A stretch of DNA of 6,383 nucleotides from Comamonadaceae bacterium. GTDB taxonomy: Bacteria; Pseudomonadota; Gammaproteobacteria; Burkholderiales; Burkholderiaceae_C. Below are positions 1-5,564 of the stretch, one piece after another. A program made the position numbers and the translations under genes. The notes beneath the pieces are model-generated. The model was given only the letters and a program-made list of their open reading frames with translations, searched no databases and was not told where the DNA came from. Every line of letters starts with the position of its first letter. Within the stretch, counting starts at the first letter, position 1. The stretch lies in assembly GCA_947374705.1 (NCBI GenBank), contig CANCDA010000141.1, forward strand, positions 1 to 6,383, written 5' to 3'.

Positions 1-966
1 CAGCATCACGGCGGCTGCGGGCACCACCACCTGTGCCGCATCAAAGACGCGGTCAAAGCGGGCCGTGGCCAGCATTTCGGCCTTGAGCAGGCGCTTGGGG
101 TTGGCGATGACGCCACGGATTTTGATGGTGCGGGTCGCAGGGTCAATGAAATCTGAGGCTGTGATGACACGGCCTTCAAACTTTTGCCCCGGCAGCGTGG
201 GCACGACCAGCTCAAACGTGGCCCCCGGGCGCACCGTGCTGACTTCGGACTCGCGCGCGTCAATTTGGATCCATAACGAGGATGGGTCGGTCACCACAAA
301 CAGGGCGGGCACGCCGGGGCCGGATTGATCGGGCCGCACTTCCTGGCCAGGGTTCAAATTACGCTCCACCACCACGCCGCTGATGCTGGCGCTCAAAGCC
401 AGTTGCTGGTTGACGCCGGTGGCGCTGCCGTACAGGCGGGTGCGTCCATGCGCACGGTCAACTTCGGCTTGGGCGCGTGCGGCGTCGGCCTCGGATTGCT
501 CCAGCTCTTTCTTGGCGACAATGCCGGCCTCGAACAATTCGCGTTGGCGTTGCAGGGATTTTTGCGTCAGTTGCATGTCGGCCTGGGCTTTGGCGGTCTC
601 ACTCTGGGCTTGGCCAAAATCTGGCGAGGCCAGTTGCGCTAGCAGCGTGCCCGTGCTCACCGATTGCCCCACATCGGCCTTGATGGCCATCACGCGTCCG
701 GCAAAGGCAGGGTAAATGCGCTGGGTGCGCTCTTCGTTCCACACCAGTTTGGAGGGCAGCTCGATGCTGATGGGTTGGGCCGCAGCGGCGGCGGTGAGCG
801 ATAAGAGGGCCAGTTGCGGATGCCCCGTGGGAAAGCGCAGTTGATTGCCCTGCACGATGGGGCCGGGCGTTTCTTGCTTGGGGGCGGGGGCTTCGGTGCA
901 GGCCAGTAACGTCAAGGCCGCCAGGCTCAGGAGGGAGAGTTTGCACAGGGGGAGAAAGCGATACAT
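1..966 (-). CDS. RND efflux periplasmic adaptor lipoprotein, CzcB/HlyD family (3' end beyond window)
   Basis: Membrane-fusion subunit expected to bridge an inner-membrane RND pump and the outer-membrane factor encoded just upstream. It is read on the minus strand from ATG at 966; 322 codons are open to the window edge, so the C-terminus is missing. Residues 1-23 form a lipoprotein signal with lipobox L20-L21-A22-C23. The segment around residues 74-92 (LVWNEERTQRIYPAFAGRV) and the following VGQSVSTGTLLAQLASPDFG are typical of the CzcB-like biotinyl-lipoyl half-motif. A long Gln/Ala/Glu-rich coiled-coil hairpin comes next, then the second lipoyl half (SASISGVVVERNLNPGQEV) and a beta-barrel domain. 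An AGGAA ribosome site (973-977, complement) lies 6 bases before the ATG. No His- or Met-rich metal-binding stretch is visible, so heavy-metal export is inferred from family and gene order only; a drug or solvent substrate is possible. Confidence 0.9.
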   Translation of the reverse strand, partial: MYRFLPLCKLSLLSLAALTLLACTEAPAPKQETPGPIVQGNQLRFPTGHPQLALLSLTAAAAAQPISIELPSKLVWNEERTQRIYPAFAGRVMAIKADVGQSVSTGTLLAQLASPDFGQAQSETAKAQADMQLTQKSLQRQRELFEAGIVAKKELEQSEADAARAQAEVDRAHGRTRLYGSATGVNQQLALSASISGVVVERNLNPGQEVRPDQSGPGVPALFVVTDPSSLWIQIDARESEVSTVRPGATFELVVPTLPGQKFEGRVITASDFIDPATRTIKIRGVIANPKRLLKAEMLATARFDRVFDAAQVVVPAAAVML

Positions 967-988
967 CTGCGGTTCCTAAAGAGAATTT

Positions 989-2278
989 TTATGGGTTGGT
1001 TTGCGTGCGCAACTGCCAAGCCAGGGTGGCGCGGGCGTAGTCGGCGCGGGCATTGAGCGCGTCCAGCAGGGTGCTGCGCAGCGTGCGGCGGGCGTCCAGC
1101 AGGTCGGTCAAAGACAAGGCCCCTTTGCTGTAGGCCAGCTCGGCCCCGTCGGCCACCTTGCGGGCGCGCGGCAGGATTTCGGTCTCGTAGCTCTGCGCAC
1201 GCTGCGCCGTGCTCAGGGTGAGTTGCTGCAAGCCTTGCAGTTCGGCCTGGGCCATGCGACGCACTTTCTCTAGCGCGTCTTGGGCCTGCGCCAGTTGAGC
1301 GGTTGAGCGGGCGATCTCGCCCTGGTAGCTGTAGCCCCATTGCAAGGGTATTTGCATGCGCAACTCCATCAGTGCAGTGGATGTGCCGGGGAAGTGGTCG
1401 TACGAGGCACCCACGGTGATGTCGGACACCTTTTGCGCGCTGCTGCCGTCCAGCGCCGCTTGGGCGGCTTGTACGCGGGCCAGGGCGGCGCGCACGTCGG
1501 CACGGGTTTCGATCAGGGTGCTCACGTCTGGCAAGGGGGCCAGCGAACCCGTCAACGTGGGCCAGTCGGTCTGCGCTTGCAACTGCTGTGGCGGCGTGGT
1601 GATGCCCGTGAGCTGCCACAAATTGATGGCGGCGCGCTGGCGCTCCAGCTCGGCGGCTTGCAGGTCGGCACGGGCGCGCTGGGCTTCAATTTCGGTGCGG
1701 CTGGCGTCTTGGGCCGACAAATCCCCGGCTTGCAAACGCTTGTTGGCGGTGGCGGCGAGGTGTGCCGCACTGCGTTCGATCAGGCCGATCTCCACGCCGC
1801 GCTCCTGGGCCACCAGCAGGTCAAAAAATCCGGCCTGGGTGGCCAGCAGTTGCTGGGTGCGTACCTCGTCCAGATCCGCTTGGGCGGCAACGGCGGCTTG
1901 TCGGGCGGTGAGCGTGCGCAGCTCGCGCTTGTTGCCACGCTCCCAAGTCCAGTCCAGGCCAATAGCTTTGTCCACCCGTTTTTCGGTGAAGAAGTTGCCG
2001 TCACCCAAACCGTTTTGCAAATCCATCTGACTCGCCTTGGCGCTCAGCGTGGGAAAGGGGGAGCGGTTGGCGCTAAGGATGTCGGCTTGCGCACCGGCCA
2101 GCGCGTGGCGGGCCAGGGCGACGTCCAGGTTGTTGCGGGCGGCCTGTAGGGCTTGGTTCAGGCTGATGGGGGCTGTGGTGGCAGCTTGGGCCGTGCCTGG
2201 GGTCTGCGCCAGCGCTTGGGCGGTGGTGGCGCAGGCCAAGGTCAGAGTAGCCAGGAAAAGGTTCTGTCGTATGCTCAT
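989..2278 (-). CDS. TolC/CzcC-family outer-membrane efflux protein
   Basis: Outer-membrane channel of a tripartite efflux system, 429 residues, a usual length for the family. An N-terminal export signal is visible (MSIRQNLFLATLTLACATTA), with likely cleavage after A22-L23-A24. C16 could alternatively be lipidated, but the residue at -3 (T13) is a poor lipobox match. Two outer-membrane-efflux (OEP) repeats follow, roughly residues 38-225 and 240-425. They consist of long Ala/Gln/Arg-rich helices, with the characteristic end of the second repeat (YSKGALSLTDLLDARRTL) near the C-terminus. The frame stays open upstream to a GTG at 2326, but ATG 2278 is chosen because the signal peptide begins there. 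Neither start has a convincing Shine-Dalgarno sequence. It is first in the operon, 22 bases before the adaptor gene, in CzcC-CzcB order. The substrate cannot be read from the sequence. Confidence 0.9.
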   Translation of the reverse strand: MSIRQNLFLATLTLACATTAQALAQTPGTAQAATTAPISLNQALQAARNNLDVALARHALAGAQADILSANRSPFPTLSAKASQMDLQNGLGDGNFFTEKRVDKAIGLDWTWERGNKRELRTLTARQAAVAAQADLDEVRTQQLLATQAGFFDLLVAQERGVEIGLIERSAAHLAATANKRLQAGDLSAQDASRTEIEAQRARADLQAAELERQRAAINLWQLTGITTPPQQLQAQTDWPTLTGSLAPLPDVSTLIETRADVRAALARVQAAQAALDGSSAQKVSDITVGASYDHFPGTSTALMELRMQIPLQWGYSYQGEIARSTAQLAQAQDALEKVRRMAQAELQGLQQLTLSTAQRAQSYETEILPRARKVADGAELAYSKGALSLTDLLDARRTLRSTLLDALNARADYARATLAWQLRTQTNP

Positions 2279-2346
2279 GCGCAGAATTGTCTGTGCGCCA
2301 GACTGACCACCGACTGACTTGCCCACCTAGTGAAAACGCGTATCCC
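2279..2346. promoter_or_regulatory. Divergent promoter region between efflux operon and two-component genes
   Basis: These 68 bases separate the divergent starts of the outer-membrane factor and the response regulator, so promoters of both operons should lie here or overlap the coding ends. On the minus strand GACAAT (2291..2286) is a possible -10. It would place transcription start close to ATG 2278, giving a leaderless or nearly leaderless message. No good -35 precedes it, as expected of a promoter that needs an activator. A short imperfect symmetry, GCGCA (2279-2283) with TGCGC (2294-2298), also occurs. No clear sigma70 elements are visible for the plus-strand operon, and ATG 2347 has no good ribosome site. 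Confidence 0.5.
2301..2318. promoter_or_regulatory. Candidate response-regulator operator: GACTGAC direct repeat, 11-bp period
   Basis: GACTGAC occurs twice (2301-2307 and 2312-2318) separated by CACC, so equivalent bases are 11 bp apart, one helical turn. OmpR/PhoB-family regulators bind head-to-tail as dimers to such direct repeats, and one is encoded immediately to the right. Relative to the possible minus-strand -10 at 2291..2286 the repeat covers the -35 position, which suits activation of the efflux operon. The repeat is seen directly; its role is inferred. Confidence 0.5.
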
Positions 2347-3060
2347 ATGAGAATCCTGCTGGTTGAAGACGATGCCGTGCTGCTGGAAATGATGCGGCGC
2401 AGCTTGCAAGACGCGGGGCATCGGGTGGACACGGCCACGACGCTGGCGCAGGCTGACCATTTCTGGCGCGTCCAGCCTTTTGACGCCGTGCTCTTGGATC
2501 TGAACTTGCCAGCCTCTGACGGTGCACACGCGGCCTTGGGCAATGGTTTGACGGTGTTGCGCGCCGCCCGTGCACGGGGTGACCGTACGCCCGTGCTGGT
2601 GCTGACCGCGCGCAACCGCACCGAGGAGCGCATTGCCGGTCTGGACGCCGGGGCCGACGATTACCTGGGCAAACCCTTTGAGCTGGCCGAGGTGGAGGCC
2701 CGCCTGCGCGCGCTGGTGCGGCGCACGCACGGCACAGATGACCACTTTGAGATTGGCGCGCTGGCCCTGGACCGCAAAGCGCGTCGCTTCTCGCTCAACG
2801 CAACCGTACTCGACCTGCCTGCGCGTGAGTTTGAAGTGCTGTGGGAGTTGATGACGCCACCAGGCCGGGTCATCAGCAAACAAACCTTGTCCGACAAACT
2901 CTCCGACTTTGATGAAGCCTTGGGCGGCAATGCGCTAGAGGCCTTTATCTCGCGCCTGCGCAAAAAACTCGCGGGCAGCGGCGCGTCCATCCGCACCCTG
3001 CGCGGCCTGGGTTATGTGCTGGAGCCCGCTACAGGAGATGACCTTGAACCCGGCTCCTGA
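2347..3060 (+). CDS. OmpR-family DNA-binding response regulator (QseB/PmrA/TctD-like)
   Basis: Cytoplasmic transcription regulator, 237 residues. The N-terminal receiver domain (about 1-123) has acidic pocket E7-D8-D9, phospho-acceptor D51 in LLDLNLP, switch T87 in VLVLTAR and conserved K109 in GKPF. The C-terminal winged helix (about 133-230) has its recognition helix near residues 193-208 (GGNALEAFISRLRKKL), followed by the wing motif TLRGLGYVLEP. All catalytic residues are present. It is longer than the usual 220-225 residues mainly because about 8 residues (AHAALGNG, 60-67) are inserted in the loop after beta-3. ATG 2347 is chosen because the receiver fold starts there; an upstream in-frame ATG at 2287 would add 20 residues unlike the family. 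The 3' end overlaps the kinase gene. The divergently encoded efflux operon is the probable target. Confidence 0.95.
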   Translation: MRILLVEDDAVLLEMMRRSLQDAGHRVDTATTLAQADHFWRVQPFDAVLLDLNLPASDGAHAALGNGLTVLRAARARGDRTPVLVLTARNRTEERIAGLDAGADDYLGKPFELAEVEARLRALVRRTHGTDDHFEIGALALDRKARRFSLNATVLDLPAREFEVLWELMTPPGRVISKQTLSDKLSDFDEALGGNALEAFISRLRKKLAGSGASIRTLRGLGYVLEPATGDDLEPGS

Positions 3061-4522
3061 ATCTGCCACCACCGCCTCGGCCTTGTCTGGAGACGCACGC
3101 CTGCCCTCGCTGCGTGCGCGGGTGGTGAGCCATGTGCTGCTGCCCTTGGCGCTGACGTGGCTGCTAGGCACGGCGGTCACGGTGGGGGTGGCCTACTATT
3201 TTGCGCAAACCGCGTTTGACCGGGCGCTGTTGGACGATGCTTATGCGCTGGCCTCACGGGTCAAGTTGCAAGCCCAAGGCAAGCTACAAGACGGCCCCCC
3301 CGTGCTGGTGTTGGCGTTGTCTGACAACGAGATGAGCACGGTGCTGTTTGACCGCAGCGAAGCCATCTTCTTTGCCGTATTGCACCCCGACGGCGCGGTG
3401 CTGGCGGGACACCCGGGCCTGCGTGCACCGCAACCGCAGGGCAAGGCGCAAAGTCGTTTTTCAGAGATCAGTTACGAAGGCAAGAACCTGCGCAGTGTGG
3501 CAGTGGTGCTGCGCCAGCCCGCGCCGTTTTCGGTGGTGGTGGCGCAGACCCTGGGCAGCCGCAATGACTTGTTGCGCAGTGTCTTGCTGTACTCGGTCGT
3601 GCCGCAAGTCTTGCTTTTGCTCTTGCTGGCCGTGTGGCTGCGCCGGGTGATTGGCCATGAGCTGTGGCCCTTGGCACAGTTGCAACAGTCCATCAACCAG
3701 CGTGATGCGCTGGACTTGACGCCGGTGTTGGTGTCGGCCAGCTCCAGCGACATGGCGCAGCTAGGCCGTGCCACCAACGCCCTGTTGGCGCGCGTGAACC
3801 ACAGCATGCAGGCTCAGCGCGAGTTCTCGGGCAATGTGGCGCACGAGCTGCGCACCCCCTTGGCCGGTATCCGCGCGCTGGCCGAGTACGGCTTGGCGCA
3901 GACCGCACCTGCCGTGTGGCGCGAGCAACTGCAACGCATCACGGTGAGTGAAGCGCGCGCCAGCCGCTTGGTAGAGCAATTGCTGGCACTGGCACTGAGC
4001 GAAGAGGCGCAGGCTGAAGTCCAGACCGACATGGTGGCACTGGACGTGATCGTGCAAGAGACCGTGTTGCGCTACCTTCCACGGGCCGATGCGGCGGGTG
4101 TCGATTTAGGTGTGCAGGGCTTGGAACAAACACAAGGGCAAGCACGGGGGCCGGATTTACGCGTGCAAGGCAATGCGGCGCTGATTGAGGGCATCTTGGG
4201 CAACTTGATCGACAACGCCTTGCGCTATGGCCAAGCGCCTGAAAGCGGCATCAACACGGTGACCGTGGAGTTGGCCGTCGATGCGGGGTGCGTCACCTTG
4301 TCGGTGGTGGACAACGGCCCAGGCCTGACGCCCGAGCAAAGCCTGCACTTGATGCAACGCGGTGTGCGCGGCCAAGCGGCCCAGCAGATCGGTCAAGGTG
4401 CGGGCCTGGGACTGGCCATCGTGGCCAAGTTTGCGCAGGTGATGAACGCCCGCTTCACCCTGGGCACTGTGCCCGGCGGGACGGGCTTACGGGCCAGCGT
4501 CAGCTTTCAAGCGGCATCTTAG
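3038..4522 (+). CDS. Sensor histidine kinase, QseC/TctE-like
   Basis: Inner-membrane kinase partner of the preceding regulator, 494 residues from ATG 3038. After an Ala/Ser/Thr-rich cytoplasmic tail comes TM1 (about 33-55), a roughly 120-residue periplasmic sensor region resembling the 2CSK_N type of TctE/QseC kinases, and TM2 (about 178-201, with six consecutive Leu). A HAMP-like linker leads to the HisKA helix with phospho-accepting H269 in the H-box (NVAHELRTPLAG). The ATPase domain has an N-box (N389-L-I-D-N393), a G1 box (D425-N-G-P-G429) and a G2 box (G454-A-G-L-G-L). All are intact, so it should be active. The start is ambiguous: ATG 3014, ATG 3038 or TTG 3044. The AGGAG at 3033-3037 touches ATG 3038 but is ideally spaced for TTG 3044. 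Every choice overlaps the regulator's 3' end, implying coupled translation. The periplasmic domain shows no evident metal-binding cluster, so the ligand is unknown. Confidence 0.94.
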   Translation: MTLNPAPESATTASALSGDARLPSLRARVVSHVLLPLALTWLLGTAVTVGVAYYFAQTAFDRALLDDAYALASRVKLQAQGKLQDGPPVLVLALSDNEMSTVLFDRSEAIFFAVLHPDGAVLAGHPGLRAPQPQGKAQSRFSEISYEGKNLRSVAVVLRQPAPFSVVVAQTLGSRNDLLRSVLLYSVVPQVLLLLLLAVWLRRVIGHELWPLAQLQQSINQRDALDLTPVLVSASSSDMAQLGRATNALLARVNHSMQAQREFSGNVAHELRTPLAGIRALAEYGLAQTAPAVWREQLQRITVSEARASRLVEQLLALALSEEAQAEVQTDMVALDVIVQETVLRYLPRADAAGVDLGVQGLEQTQGQARGPDLRVQGNAALIEGILGNLIDNALRYGQAPESGINTVTVELAVDAGCVTLSVVDNGPGLTPEQSLHLMQRGVRGQAAQQIGQGAGLGLAIVAKFAQVMNARFTLGTVPGGTGLRASVSFQAAS

Positions 4523-4630
4523 GCAAGCGCTGCCTGCGCTGGACATGGCATGAAGAAACGCGACGTTGCTATCAAACCAATCGAAACAACAAGTCCAGAT
4601 CAGCAATTTGCACAGATTTAGCAAAGCGGA

Positions 4631-4664
4631 TGCAAAAAATGCACCGTTTTTGAGACTTTTTGCA
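4631..4664. repeat. Perfect 8-bp inverted repeat TGCAAAAA/TTTTTGCA
   Basis: TGCAAAAA (4631-4638) pairs with TTTTTGCA (4657-4664) across an 18-base spacer. The spacer has its own TTTTT run (4647-4651), which can pair with the A-run instead. The stem is mostly A:T, so a stable RNA terminator is unlikely. A binding site for a dimeric DNA-binding protein or a bent A-tract is at least as plausible. Confidence 0.4.
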
Positions 4665-4685
4665 TGAAACACATTGAAACATTAG

Positions 4686-4712
4686 TTGCACAAATGACTT
4701 CTAAGTTACGAT
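4686..4712 (+). promoter_or_regulatory. Weak sigma70-like promoter candidate
   Basis: TTGCAC (4686-4691) resembles a -35 element and TACGAT (4707-4712) a -10 element. The 15-base spacer is shorter than the ideal 17. The location is right for the downstream cassette and its structured leader. An alternative -10-like TATAGC at 4741-4746 sits inside the loop of the first stem-loop but lacks a good -35. Confidence 0.25.
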
Positions 4713-4730
4713 ACATGGCAATTTGATTAA

Positions 4731-4812
4731 CGCTGCAACCTATAGCAGCGAAACATCTGACAGCACTGCTTGGTGCTGAACGACAAACAGTTTGCCGACC
4801 TTGATTCGGCAA
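4731..4812 (+). ncRNA. Structured 5' leader with three consecutive stem-loops
   Basis: Three perfect inverted repeats lie in a row. CGCTGC (4731-4736) pairs with GCAGCG (4745-4750) across an 8-base loop, CAGCAC (4761-4766) with GTGCTG (4773-4778) across 6, and TTGCCGA (4792-4798) with TCGGCAA (4806-4812) across 7. The array ends 14 bases before a strong ribosome site (GGAGG 4827-4831). No T-run follows any stem, so they are not simple terminators. The class matches no riboswitch recognised here. It could be a regulatory untranslated leader, an RNA-stabilising element or, for the first repeat, a DNA operator. Confidence 0.35.
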
Positions 4813-4826
4813 CACATAACGAAATG

Positions 4827-4831
4827 GGAGG
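4827..4831 (+). promoter_or_regulatory. Strong ribosome binding site GGAGG
   Basis: GGAGG with 6 bases to ATG 4838 is one of the best Shine-Dalgarno matches in the window. It matters because ATG 4838 opens only a 17-codon frame, while the lipoprotein start at 4879 has no ribosome site of its own. The site therefore indicates that translation of the cassette begins at 4838, either as a leader peptide or as the true start of a frameshifted gene. Confidence 0.7.
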
Positions 4832-4837
4832 GTTGTT

Positions 4838-4891
4838 ATGACAAAAATTCACGGCATTTATTTGCTGCTTGCTGCCGCATGTCTACGCTGA
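4838..4891 (+). CDS. 17-codon leader ORF, or 5' end of the frameshifted lipoprotein gene
   Basis: ATG 4838 follows an excellent ribosome site and encodes a 17-residue peptide, MTKIHGIYLLLAAACLR, ending at TGA 4889-4891. The peptide is hydrophobic with a basic start, and its stop overlaps the lipoprotein ATG at 4879. It may be a coupling leader peptide. Alternatively one base is missing from, or ribosomes slip at, the A5 run at 4843-4847. One extra A would join MTK directly to the frame that continues NSRHLF... into the lipoprotein signal, giving one longer, well-initiated gene. Confidence 0.4.
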   Translation: MTKIHGIYLLLAAACLR

Positions 4892-5046
4892 CACGCTGTC
4901 TTGTTCTGTTCGGCCTAGCCTTGTGGCTCACTGCGTGCGCCAGCACAACCAACACGGCGCTACCCCAGAGCATCAAGAGTTATTCGCTGGCAGTCGCAGC
5001 GACATTGCACGCAACGAATGAAATGGTTTGGAGGATAGCGACATGA
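4879..5046 (+). CDS. Small lipoprotein, unknown function
   Basis: The 55-residue product starts MSTLTRCLVLFGLALWLTAC, a compact lipoprotein signal with a basic R6, a hydrophobic core at 8-17 and lipobox L17-T18-A19-C20. Mature protein would be only 36 residues (C20 to T55), Thr/Ala/Ser-rich, with no recognisable domain. Outer-membrane anchoring is likely, since A21-S22 follows the cysteine and there is no Asp at +2. The start has no ribosome site, so it depends on translation from ATG 4838 or is an internal Met of a longer frameshifted gene. Its stop overlaps the next gene's start (ATGA, 5043-5046), so the two are translationally coupled. It could be an accessory immunity or envelope protein of the cassette, or a decayed remnant. 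Confidence 0.5.
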   Translation: MSTLTRCLVLFGLALWLTACASTTNTALPQSIKSYSLAVAATLHATNEMVWRIAT

Positions 5047-5564
5047 GAAAGCTTCTTATAACTTTAACTACGGTGTTTAACTTTGCCGCCGCTACTGCTC
5101 AGACTCAAATAAATGAGCAGCTAAGCATGCAATGTGGGCAGCACAAAATCGTTTTAACTTGCGGCCACAGCGATGAAATTGCGATTCGTCAAAAAAAGAA
5201 TCCTCGTTTGTGTAACGACAACACGGTGGAGTTCATTTCCAACAATGGCTCATTCAAAAAATTTGGCACATATATCAAAGGCACCTACAAAGACAGCACG
5301 CCAGTCAGGCTGTATTGCAGAGCACCCTCATCAGGTAAAAAATTCCATATAGCAATCGTAATGAATAACTCTGCGAATGTTTTAAATGGAGTTATTGTTG
5401 GATTTGCAGAAAATGGAATGCAGTTGATTGATGAGCAAGAAAAAGATATAGCTCCTACGGGCTACGCAAGTTTTCTTCCAATGCCAGGTGAGGCTGGATA
5501 TGCGAATGAGGCATATAAAAAGAGGCCAGCCGCTCGTCTAATCGAAATTAAGGAGATCAAATAA
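5043..5564 (+). CDS. Small Sec-exported four-cysteine protein of unknown family; candidate immunity protein
   Basis: No family was recognised. The 173-residue product begins with a signal peptide (MRKLLITLTTVFNFAAATA, likely cut between A19 and Q20), so it should be periplasmic. The mature part has four cysteines (C31, C40, C57, C92), an even number that could form two disulfides, and alternating polar and hydrophobic stretches suggesting beta structure. The C-terminus is Lys/Glu-rich. ATG 5043 is chosen over ATG 5028 because GGAGGA (5030-5035) lies 7 bases before it and the signal peptide starts there. It overlaps the lipoprotein stop by ATGA and the next start by TAATG. Base composition is much more A+T-rich than the left half: the line at 5341-5400 is 18 of 60 G+C by hand count. 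A small periplasmic protein coupled to a peptidoglycan hydrolase-like protein fits an immunity or inhibitor role; this is inference. Confidence 0.8.
   Translation: MRKLLITLTTVFNFAAATAQTQINEQLSMQCGQHKIVLTCGHSDEIAIRQKKNPRLCNDNTVEFISNNGSFKKFGTYIKGTYKDSTPVRLYCRAPSSGKKFHIAIVMNNSANVLNGVIVGFAENGMQLIDEQEKDIAPTGYASFLPMPGEAGYANEAYKKRPAARLIEIKEIK

Larger units (their letters stand above)
4523..4837. other. Intergenic region of about 315 bases, no supported gene
   Basis: No coding frame here has a convincing start, ribosome site or protein-like composition on either strand. The region begins with a weak hairpin after the kinase stop (AGCGC 4526-4530 with GCGCT 4536-4540, no T-run). It continues with A+T-rich sequence carrying an inverted repeat (4631-4664) and a short tandem TGAAACA repeat (4665-4671 and 4675-4681, 10-base period). 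A weak promoter candidate (4686-4712) and three stem-loops (4731-4812) follow. Base composition changes here from the G+C-rich kinase gene to the A+T-richer cassette, so it may be an island boundary. No tRNA, attachment site or insertion-sequence end was recognised. Confidence 0.6.

Noticed and set aside
927..1619. Minus-strand frame of 230 codons overlapping the outer-membrane factor and adaptor genes
   Set aside because: The Ala/Arg/His-rich translation in an out-of-phase frame is a typical high-G+C artefact and conflicts with two well-supported genes.
1340..2149. Long plus-strand open frame of 269 codons opposite the outer-membrane factor
   Set aside because: It is the antisense shadow of a G+C-rich gene whose minus-strand product has a signal peptide and clear OEP repeats. 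The plus-strand translation is Gly/Gln/Leu-rich without family features.
4526..4540. Hairpin after the kinase stop as an intrinsic terminator
   Set aside because: The stem is only 5 bp and no T-run follows, so it does not meet the pattern of a Rho-independent terminator.
4487..4815. Minus-strand frames over the intergenic region (4487..4672 and 4618..4815)
   Set aside because: They lack ribosome sites and protein-like features, and one runs into the kinase's 3' end. They look like chance open frames.
4731..4837. Integron attC or attI site, suggested by the hairpins before a small gene cassette
   Set aside because: I could not find the paired core sites (RYYYAAC and GTTRRRY) in the required arrangement around the stems.
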